Part shown: positions 58,209 to 64,000 of the stretch, piece by piece
How positions within the stretch are numbered: position 1 is the first letter of the stretch
Layout: each line of letters begins with the position of its first letter
NCBI GenBank assembly: GCA_016875875.1
Contig: VGOP01000009.1
Coordinates: forward strand, 45,664 to 109,663
Source: Chloroflexota bacterium
GTDB lineage: Bacteria; Chloroflexota; Dehalococcoidia; GIF9; UBA5629
Reading direction: 5' to 3'
Length of the DNA: 64,000 nucleotides
Notes under the pieces: generated by a model
What the model was told of the DNA's origin: nothing
Seen by the model: only the letters and a program-made list of their open reading frames with translations
Databases searched by the model: none
Program-made: the position numbers and the translations under genes

Positions 58209-58364
58209 ATGAACAAGCAGGAATTTGAGGAACTGGTAAAACTTCTAAAAGAAGGTAACAAATATCTGGAGAATATAAGCTCACGTTTGGACAAGATAGA
58301 TAGTACACTTGAGAAAATAAAAGGAGAGACAAAGAAAAAGCGCGGGTCTATGTTCGACCTTTAG
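58209..58364 (+). CDS. Small charged helical protein (51 aa)
   Basis: A 51-residue ORF with a good Shine-Dalgarno (AAGGAGAC) before the ATG. It is almost all helix with heptad spacing (FEELVKLLKEGNKYLENI, LDKIDSTLEKIKG) and a basic C terminus (KKKRGSMFDL). It lies 44 nt after the glycosidase-like gene. There is no known family; the ribosome site and codon structure support a real gene. Confidence 0.55.
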   Translation: MNKQEFEELVKLLKEGNKYLENISSRLDKIDSTLEKIKGETKKKRGSMFDL

Positions 58365-58475
58365 TTGCAAGACCCGTGGGCGGCTTGTCTAGGTCGAGTT
58401 CAGTCTTAACATATCATCATCCAATGATTTAGAATAGTCCAGGTCTTGCCAAAAGAAAACTGAAAGGAGAAAGAC

Positions 58476-58721
58476 ATGCGATTCAAGTGCGTTACCTGCG
58501 GAATCGAATTCGATAACATAGAGCAGTTAGCCAGTCATAAGAAGCAGCACCAGGCTGCTCCAGCGGGCTCCCAAGGTGTGATTTGTTTGGGTTGTGGCAA
58601 AGGCATACCGCTGGAGCCATCTCAGATGAATTACAGTGGCCCACTCACCTGCCATAATTGCCACCGGACGATGACCGTGGTCATTGAGGGTGGGGAAGTC
58701 TGTGTAGCTCGCCTTGGCTAA
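58476..58721 (+). CDS. Small zinc-finger protein (C2H2-like plus zinc ribbon)
   Basis: An 81-residue protein. Residues 5-25 form a C2H2 finger (CVTCGIEFDNIEQLASH, then His four residues on), and residues 37-62 form a CxxC...CxxC ribbon (CLGCGKG and CHNCHR). GAAAGGAG precedes the ATG. Such small proteins may bind nucleic acid or protein; the role is unknown. It ends just before the oppositely oriented tRNA-Glu. Confidence 0.75.
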   Translation: MRFKCVTCGIEFDNIEQLASHKKQHQAAPAGSQGVICLGCGKGIPLEPSQMNYSGPLTCHNCHRTMTVVIEGGEVCVARLG

Positions 58722-58729
58722 AAGAGATT

Positions 58730-58805
58730 TGGTGCCCCCAAGGGAATTCGAATCCCTGTTTTCAGCTTGAAAGGCTGACGTCCTAGTCCCCTAGACGATG
58801 GGGGC
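58730..58805 (-). tRNA. tRNA-Glu(TTC)
   Basis: A full cloverleaf with acceptor GCCCCCA/TGGGGGC, anticodon loop CTTTCAA with anticodon TTC, T loop TTCGAAT, discriminator A and encoded CCA. It begins 7 bp after the argC stop, and no separate promoter is visible, so it is probably processed from the argC transcript. Confidence 0.96.
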
Positions 58806-58812
58806 AGAGGAG

Positions 58813-59841
58813 TTAGGGGTAAATCGGTAAGGCTTCAAGCTCGGCAGTTTCAGGAAAGCCAGACATTATATTCATATTCTGTATAGCCTGTCCAGCCGCC
58901 CCTTTTACCAGGTTGTCTAAACAGCTTATGACTATAATCCTGCCAGTCCTAGCATCAACAGTAGGATAAACGAGGCAAAGATTGCTTCCCCAGGTTTGTT
59001 TCGTCTCAGGTGGCTTATCAACCACCTTGACAAAAGGTTCCCCTTTATAATAATCGCGATATAGTTCTAATACCTTCTCCTTCTTAACCAATTGGCTCTC
59101 TTTCAGCTTGGCATAGCACGAGCTTAATATGCCCCGAGACATCGGCACCAGATGAGGCAAAAATGTCACCGAAACAGGGGAACCTAGATTCAGAGTTTCA
59201 AGCCCCTGGACAATTTCTGGCAAATGACGATGCCCATGCACGGAATAGGCACGGACAGTATCAACAGCCTCGGTATAATGGGTTGATAAACTTAAAGTCC
59301 TGCCGGCACCGGAGACACCTGATTTGCTATCAATGATGATATCTGGCTCGATCAGGCCTTCCTTAACTGCCGGTGCTAGAGCCAGCAGTGCTCCTGTTGG
59401 ATAGCAACCGGGATTGGCAACCAAATTGGCTGTAGCGATCTCGGAACGATGTAATTCAGGCAAGCCATAAACAGTTTTCTGCAATAATTCCGGTGCTGGA
59501 TGAGCAAAGTCGTACCACAGTGGATACTGACTAGCATCTTTGAGCCTGAAATCAGCGCTGATGTCGACAACTTTAATGCCACGTTCAACTAAGGGTATTA
59601 TGACTTCAGCGCTTGCCTTATGTGGCATTGCAGAAAAGACGAGGTCAACTTCATCAAGCTCTGCAGTGATCGTTATGTCAATTTCAGCTAGGTGTGGGAA
59701 AACCTCGGCTAGCTTCTGTCCGGCAGTGCTCCTGCCTGTAATTGAGCCAAGCTTAACTCTCGGGTGCTTATAGAGCAACCTAGCCAACTCTGCACCGGCA
59801 TAACCGGTAACATTTATGATTCCGACTCTTATCTTTGACAT
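58813..59841 (-). CDS. argC: N-acetyl-gamma-glutamyl-phosphate reductase
   Basis: A 342-residue NADPH enzyme of arginine biosynthesis (step 3). The nucleotide loop is INVTGYAGAELARLL, the catalytic Cys lies in VANPGCYPTGA and the catalytic His in VHGHRHLPEI. The ATG at 59841 (MSKIRVGI) is preferred over a TTG four codons upstream. No other arg gene is nearby; it follows a phosphatase by 20 nt. It could be part of the lysine (LysY) variant, but ArgC is the simpler reading. Confidence 0.93.
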   Translation of the reverse strand: MSKIRVGIINVTGYAGAELARLLYKHPRVKLGSITGRSTAGQKLAEVFPHLAEIDITITAELDEVDLVFSAMPHKASAEVIIPLVERGIKVVDISADFRLKDASQYPLWYDFAHPAPELLQKTVYGLPELHRSEIATANLVANPGCYPTGALLALAPAVKEGLIEPDIIIDSKSGVSGAGRTLSLSTHYTEAVDTVRAYSVHGHRHLPEIVQGLETLNLGSPVSVTFLPHLVPMSRGILSSCYAKLKESQLVKKEKVLELYRDYYKGEPFVKVVDKPPETKQTWGSNLCLVYPTVDARTGRIIVISCLDNLVKGAAGQAIQNMNIMSGFPETAELEALPIYP

Positions 59842-59861
59842 ATTCAAATCCAAGCGAGACT

Positions 59862-60476
59862 CTAGTTTACACCTTTCAGGTGGCAGGTGTCATTTAGAAA
59901 TAAGGCCGAAGGTACACCTTCTCTCACTTCAAAGAGGTTAACGGCGCAGACATCCTGAGTTATCTCCCAGAAATGCGAATTATCTAAACCTAGTAAACTG
60001 AGAATAAGAATCTGGCAGACCACTTTGTGTGTCACCAAAACAACCGTTTCTTTAGGATGCTGTGCTATCAAGCCATCCACCGCAAAAGCAGCTCTCTCTC
60101 TGACCTCGGCAAGGTACTCGCCTCCGGGAAATTTCACTTTGTGTGGGCTGTTTAGCCACATTGAATAAAGATTACCATGCTTGGCAGCCGCTTCCTCAGG
60201 AGACAAACCCTGCCACTCTCCATAATCTATGTCGATAATACCAGGGAGTGACTTCACCTCCAAATTAAAAGGCCTGGCTAGTACTTTGGCTGTGGTCAAG
60301 GCCCTGCGAAGTGGGCTAGAACAAACTGCTGAAACTTGCCAGTCTGCAATCCGTGCAGCTGCAGCTTCAGCTTGTCTAATACCTATCTCATCAAGCTCGA
60401 TATCAGCTCTACCTCTAAATCTTTCTACCCGGTTCCACTCCGTCCGCCCATGCCTGACCACAATAAGTCGAGTCAA
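59862..60476 (-). CDS. Histidine phosphatase family protein (GpmB/CobC-like)
   Basis: A 204-residue phosphoglycerate-mutase-fold enzyme. The phospho-His9 lies in VVRHGRTEWN, then FRGRADIELDEIG, SSPLRRALTTA, Glu in DIDYGEWQG and the second His in LVTHKVVCQ. Members include alpha-ribazole phosphatase and phosphoglycerate mutases. Given the B12-dependent mutase in this genome CobC is possible, but no cobalamin genes are adjacent. Confidence 0.87.
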   Translation of the reverse strand: MTRLIVVRHGRTEWNRVERFRGRADIELDEIGIRQAEAAAARIADWQVSAVCSSPLRRALTTAKVLARPFNLEVKSLPGIIDIDYGEWQGLSPEEAAAKHGNLYSMWLNSPHKVKFPGGEYLAEVRERAAFAVDGLIAQHPKETVVLVTHKVVCQILILSLLGLDNSHFWEITQDVCAVNLFEVREGVPSALFLNDTCHLKGVN

Positions 60477-60500
60477 TTCTGCTAACTCCAGACAGGGACA

Positions 60501-61790
60501 TTATCTCTCTATAACCATCGCCATGCCCTGCCCTCCACCAATGCACATGGTTACCAGACCAAGATGCAAGTTTTGCCTCTTCATCTCATGGAGTATTGTG
60601 ACCACCAGTCTGGCTCCGGTACAGCCAATAGGATGTCCCAGGGAAATGCCACTTCCGCGGACATTGGTATTATCTGTACTTAATACTAGTTCTCTAATGC
60701 AAGCAATAGCCTGGGAGGCGAAGGCTTCATTCAGCTCAATAATATCCAAATCCTTAACACCAACTCCAGCCTTCTCCAGCGCCTTTTTCACCGCTGGTAT
60801 CGGCCCCAATCCCATATAAGCCGGGTCGACACCTCCAGAGGCATAAGACTTGACCATCCCCATCGGCTTCAGCTTCAACTCATCAGCTCTTTCCCGGCTC
60901 ATCAGCACTACCGCCGCAGCAGCATCATTAATACCAGAAGCGTTGCCCGCAGTTACTGTGCCATCTTTCTTAAATACTGGCGGCAACTTCGCCATCTTTT
61001 CCAGACTTGTGTCCATCGGTCGCTCGTCAGTATCAAAGACAAAAGCTTCGCCCTTTTTTTGTGGAATAACCACCGGCACTATCTCTTGCTTGAATAAACC
61101 TTGAGTTATAGCTTCTCTGGCTCGCTGATGGCTCAAAAGCCCTAGTTCATCCTGTTCCTGCCGGGAAATGCTATACTTCTGGGCAATATTTTCTGCAGTC
61201 AACCCCATATGGTAGCCATAGAATATCTCCCACAATCCATCGTAAACCATGAGGTCTATAGCCTCGCCTTTGGCATTTACATCCATGCGATAACCCCAAC
61301 GAGCCCGAGGTAGAACATAAGGGGCATAACTCATGTTTTCCATACCGCCAGCGACAACTGCTTCAGCTTGGCCGAGCATTATTGCCTGCGCACCTAATGT
61401 AATTGCTTTAAGCCCTGAAGCACATATCTTATTTACAGTAAAGGCATTCGTCTCCTTAGGCAAACCAGCATAGATAGCAGCCTGTCTGGCAGTATTTTGT
61501 CCCTGCCCTCCCTGCAACACATTGCCCATAATTACTTCATCGACTTGAACCTCTTTAAGTGTATCATCCCAGTCATAGTGAGCTTTCTCCAGCTCAGTCA
61601 GCCCAGCATCCTTCGCTGCTTTTGGTGCATAGTCGAGCAACTCTTTGCCAGCTCTAGGTCTTAGACCAGCCCGTTTCAATGTTTCTTTGATCACCAGCGC
61701 CCCAAGGTTTACCACAGGAACATCCCTCAAAGAGCCACCGAAGGCCCCGATAGCTGTCCTGACGCCGCTGACAATAACTACCTCTGACAT
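60501..61790 (-). CDS. Thiolase (acetyl-CoA C-acetyltransferase type)
   Basis: A 429-residue thiolase. Nucleophile C123 lies in NKICASGLKAI, followed by NEAFASQAI, the catalytic His in GHPIGCTGARL and the second Cys in CIGGGQGMAM. It joins or splits acyl-CoA by acetyl-CoA. The ATG at 61790 is chosen by homology; the open frame upstream overlaps surE and is not coding. Compared with usual thiolases there is an insertion of about 32 residues (about 44-79) before VDEVIMGN. It lies in a minus-strand set with surE and argC. Confidence 0.93.
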   Translation of the reverse strand: MSEVVIVSGVRTAIGAFGGSLRDVPVVNLGALVIKETLKRAGLRPRAGKELLDYAPKAAKDAGLTELEKAHYDWDDTLKEVQVDEVIMGNVLQGGQGQNTARQAAIYAGLPKETNAFTVNKICASGLKAITLGAQAIMLGQAEAVVAGGMENMSYAPYVLPRARWGYRMDVNAKGEAIDLMVYDGLWEIFYGYHMGLTAENIAQKYSISRQEQDELGLLSHQRAREAITQGLFKQEIVPVVIPQKKGEAFVFDTDERPMDTSLEKMAKLPPVFKKDGTVTAGNASGINDAAAAVVLMSRERADELKLKPMGMVKSYASGGVDPAYMGLGPIPAVKKALEKAGVGVKDLDIIELNEAFASQAIACIRELVLSTDNTNVRGSGISLGHPIGCTGARLVVTILHEMKRQNLHLGLVTMCIGGGQGMAMVIER

Positions 61791-61812
61791 AACTCTATAC
61801 TCCAAATCTAGT

Positions 61813-62598
61813 TTAAGAAGCTTCGTTGCCCGATAACTTACGGAAAAGCTCCGGGGCCAGGCCTTTAAGAAGCTCGCGGCTGGAGCCGTCCGGATTTCCA
61901 AACAAAGGAGTAACTGAAACCCTATTATGCTCCAATGCCCAGATATCAGTTCCTGAAGTCGGATACCACTCAGACTTGCCACGCATAATCCAGTGGTATT
62001 GCCTCTTACCATCATGTCCCGGTTCAATCCTATCAGCATACCTACGCTTGCCTAACCTGGTAATCTCAATTCCTTCGAGTTTCTCCCGCGGCAAATTAGG
62101 TAGGTTGACATTCAGCAGTATTCTTCGAGGCATATCTCTATCAACAATTTCTCCGACTAATAGTTTGGCTAGTCTGGCAGCCACATCAAAATGAAGACTT
62201 CCAAAAGCAGCTATAGAAAAGGCAAGGGCAGGAACGCCGTAAAAAAGGCCTTGCAAAGCAGCCCCCACTGTTCCTGAGATATAAACATCATCGCCTAGAT
62301 TCGGCCCCTCATTGATGCCAGCTACTACCAAATCCACCCCGTCTTTCAGGATATGCCTGATGGCTAGAATTACACTATCTGCAGGACTGCCCTCTACTGA
62401 GTATGCATTTACTCCCTCAAGCGGTGTCCTTATCTCAATCATTCTCAGAGGATGGCGTAGCGTCACCGAGGTGCCGGCACCACTCTGGTCCCTATCTGGA
62501 GCCACTACCGTTACCGTGGCTATATCTCGCAATTCCTTTACCAATGCCCATAGCCCATCGGCATATACGCCATCATCATTGCTAATCAGTATCTTCAC
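61813..62598 (-). CDS. surE: 5'/3'-nucleotidase SurE
   Basis: A 261-residue metal-dependent phosphatase acting on nucleoside monophosphates. The metal motif is ISNDDGV at the N terminus, with Asn in GINEGPNLGDDVYISGT and the Ser/Thr loop SGTVGAALQG. I start at GTG 62598 (VKILISNDD), which aligns with SurE; the longer frame to 62631 has no homology. It is the first gene of the surE-thiolase-phosphatase-argC run. Confidence 0.93.
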   Translation of the reverse strand: MKILISNDDGVYADGLWALVKELRDIATVTVVAPDRDQSGAGTSVTLRHPLRMIEIRTPLEGVNAYSVEGSPADSVILAIRHILKDGVDLVVAGINEGPNLGDDVYISGTVGAALQGLFYGVPALAFSIAAFGSLHFDVAARLAKLLVGEIVDRDMPRRILLNVNLPNLPREKLEGIEITRLGKRRYADRIEPGHDGKRQYHWIMRGKSEWYPTSGTDIWALEHNRVSVTPLFGNPDGSSRELLKGLAPELFRKLSGNEAS

Positions 62599-62826
62599 AG
62601 CAGTTTCCCAAAAGCTATTTGAGTTTATCACATCAAACAGCAGAGGACAAACTTGCGTGGTTCCTGTCTTGTTTGGTATGATTTTTTCAACAAGGCTGAG
62701 CTACAGGCGTATCAGATTCATTGAGGATATCGACGCGCTCGAGCTCTTTATTATTGAGGGCAATCATACGAATCAGAGCAGAGTTATATTTCAAAGCTAT
62801 ACAATGGATTGACAGGTGGGGATGTT
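62599..62826. other. Intergenic stretch before the sugar dehydrogenase
   Basis: This divergent gap must carry promoters for surE and for the sugar dehydrogenase. A TACAAT box at 62800-62805 could be a plus-strand -10, but no matching -35 is evident. Nothing else is recognised. Confidence 0.3.
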
Positions 62827-64000
62827 ATGATAAAGCTGGAAGAAAAAATCAGCATTAGGTCCGCCAAAATAGGTATAGTTGGGCTTGGTTATGTTGGCCT
62901 ACCGCTGGCGGTAGCTTTCTCAACAGCTGGTTTTAAGGTATTGGGTATAGATATTCAACAAAAAAGGGTAGATGCGGTTAATCGTGGACAGTCTTATATC
63001 GCCGATGTTCCTGCAGAATACCTTGGAAGTGTAATAGCCAGCAATTGTCTGCAAGCAACCACGGACCAGAGCAGCCTGCGGAATGTAGATGCTATCTGTA
63101 TTTGTGTGCCTACCCCCTTAACCAAGACTAAGGACCCTGATCTCTCTCATGTAATCCATGAGTCTAAAAAGGTGGCTAAATATCTCCAGCCTGAGCAACT
63201 CGTTGTTTTGGAAAGCACCACCTATCCCGGTACTACCAGACAGGTGGTATTACCTATCTTAGAATCCGCAAAGCTTAAGTGTGGCGTTGATTTTTATCTG
63301 GCTTATTCGCCGGAAAGGGTAGACCCTGGCAATAAGAAATACAGTATTAAGAACACCCCGAAAATTGTTGGCGGCATAAACCCAGAATCCACTCATGTGG
63401 CTAGGGTTCTTTATTCTAAGATAGCTGACACTGTGATTCCCGTATCATCTCCAGAAGTAGCTGAGATGACAAAGATTTTTGAGAATGTCTTTCGCAGTGT
63501 GAACATAGCACTTGTCAATGAGCTGGCACAGCTCTGCCATAACATGAATGTGAATGTCTGGGAAGTTATCGATGCTGCATCAACAAAACCTTTTGGCTAT
63601 ATGCCATTCTATCCTGGCCCCGGTGTGGGTGGTCATTGTATTCCCTTAGACCCGTATTACTTGTCCAACAAGGCCAGGGAATTTGATTTTCATACCAGAT
63701 TTATCGAGTTGGCAGCTGAGATTAATGAGCATATGCCGCATTATGTTGTTTTCCGCATTATGGAAGCGTTAAATGCAGTAGGCAAAAGCTTGAACAGAGC
63801 CAAGGTTTTTATCTTGGGAGTGACCTATAAGAAAGATGTCGAAGATACAAGAGAGTCGCCTTGCTTGAAGTTAATCCAGCTCCTCCGTGAAAAGGGGGCT
63901 AATGTAAGTTATCACGATCCCTACGTGCCAAAGCTACAGTTTCCTCAAAACAGCCTCGCCTCGACTGAGCTGAATAAGAAAAGCTTGTCCTCGGCTGATT
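62827..64000 (+). CDS. Nucleotide-sugar dehydrogenase (UDP-sugar 6-dehydrogenase), partial
   Basis: 391 codons are visible and the gene is cut by the window end. It has an NAD-binding domain IGIVGLGYVGLPLAVAF, CVPTPLTKTKDPDL and ESTTYPGTT, a central domain with TKIFENVFRSVNIALVNEL (Lys216, Asn220), the catalytic Cys271 in GVGGHCIPLDPYYL and a C-terminal domain starting ILGVTYKKDVEDTRESP. It oxidises a UDP-hexose or UDP-N-acetylhexosamine at C6; the sequence around ERVDPGNK favours the UDP-GlcNAc/ManNAc branch. It probably opens a surface polysaccharide cluster beyond the window. Confidence 0.9.
   Translation, partial: MIKLEEKISIRSAKIGIVGLGYVGLPLAVAFSTAGFKVLGIDIQQKRVDAVNRGQSYIADVPAEYLGSVIASNCLQATTDQSSLRNVDAICICVPTPLTKTKDPDLSHVIHESKKVAKYLQPEQLVVLESTTYPGTTRQVVLPILESAKLKCGVDFYLAYSPERVDPGNKKYSIKNTPKIVGGINPESTHVARVLYSKIADTVIPVSSPEVAEMTKIFENVFRSVNIALVNELAQLCHNMNVNVWEVIDAASTKPFGYMPFYPGPGVGGHCIPLDPYYLSNKAREFDFHTRFIELAAEINEHMPHYVVFRIMEALNAVGKSLNRAKVFILGVTYKKDVEDTRESPCLKLIQLLREKGANVSYHDPYVPKLQFPQNSLASTELNKKSLSSAD

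Noticed and set aside
61791..62039. N-terminal extension of the thiolase open frame
   Set aside because: It overlaps the surE coding region on the same strand and shows no thiolase similarity.
62312..62812. Plus-strand 166-aa open frame
   Set aside because: Most of it is antisense to surE; the remaining 45 residues have no recognisable features.

Overview
The window is ordinary bacterial chromosome of roughly half GC. It is packed with tight operons on both strands, five tRNA genes and many TTG or GTG starts. The gene set points to an anaerobic, fermentative Chloroflexota, most likely a sediment Dehalococcoidia. It includes an AroK-AroB fusion, a ThiD2-ThiE fusion, a translin-family protein, an MTH1187 protein, a split methylmalonyl-CoA mutase, ADP-forming acyl-CoA synthetase subunits, a membrane pyrophosphatase and Na+-decarboxylase subunits. 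The lineage is inferred from gene content; there is no rRNA here to confirm it. No CRISPR array, transposase, integrase or prophage was seen.

Layout. 1-5.7 kb, minus strand: tRNA-Arg, a CPA2 Na+/H+ antiporter, a Ca2+-type P-ATPase and the beta and gamma subunits of a Na+-pumping decarboxylase. 5.8-14.9 kb, plus strand: two tRNA-Ser genes, then a compact run dprA-topA-aroQ-pepP-efp followed by four genes of unassigned role (PHP phosphoesterase, formyltransferase-like, HAD phosphatase, PfkB kinase). 14.9-18.7 kb, minus strand: clpP, tig, aspS. 18.8-22.6 kb: a scarred segment with an orphan membrane protein, a decayed second tgt fragment, a GNAT gene, a tRNA-like remnant and a real tgt. That tgt has lost its normal start codon and takes its stop codon from a stray 36-bp piece of aspS. 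22.6-32.7 kb, minus strand: one long run from a near-consensus promoter, alaS-ruvX-aroE-sppA-aroC-aroKB-ctaB-acyl-CoA synthetase alpha-tgt. 32.8-35.2 kb, plus strand: two FmdB zinc ribbons, thiE, translin. 35.4-37.6 kb: membrane pyrophosphatase with a strong terminator. 37.6-47.2 kb, minus strand: metallo-beta-lactamase hydrolase, an ABC/NEW3 export module, an MFS carrier, an acyl-CoA ligase and a TRAP transporter. 47.6-50.3 kb: tRNA-Ala, a lipoprotein acetolactate decarboxylase, acyl-CoA synthetase beta and an iron-sulfur flavoprotein. 50.3-54.0 kb, plus strand: methylmalonyl-CoA mutase large subunit, acyl-CoA dehydrogenase, epimerase and mutase small subunit. 54.0-55.3 kb, minus strand: pyrD and an MTH1187 protein. 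55.6-58.7 kb, plus strand: RimI-like GNAT, coiled-coil proteins, a glycosidase-like lipoprotein and a zinc-finger protein. 58.7-62.6 kb, minus strand: surE-thiolase-phosphatase-argC-tRNA-Glu. From 62.8 kb to the edge: a nucleotide-sugar dehydrogenase cut by the window end.

How it fits together. Uptake of organic acids (TRAP, MFS), CoA activation (AMP- and ADP-forming synthetases), beta-oxidation-type enzymes (acyl-CoA dehydrogenase, thiolase) and the methylmalonyl-CoA branch suggest growth on short organic acids. Energy appears to be conserved by CoA-linked ATP synthesis and by ion gradients (pyrophosphatase, decarboxylase pump, antiporter). Four shikimate enzymes (AroQ, AroE, AroKB, AroC) sit in two operons.

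I found no clearly novel defence or mobile system. The strongest leads are the tgt/aspS recombination scar with the ATA start, the unassigned four-gene run after efp, the bacterial translin, EF-P with Arg32 at its tip, and the 47-nt nested hairpin upstream of the TRAP operon.
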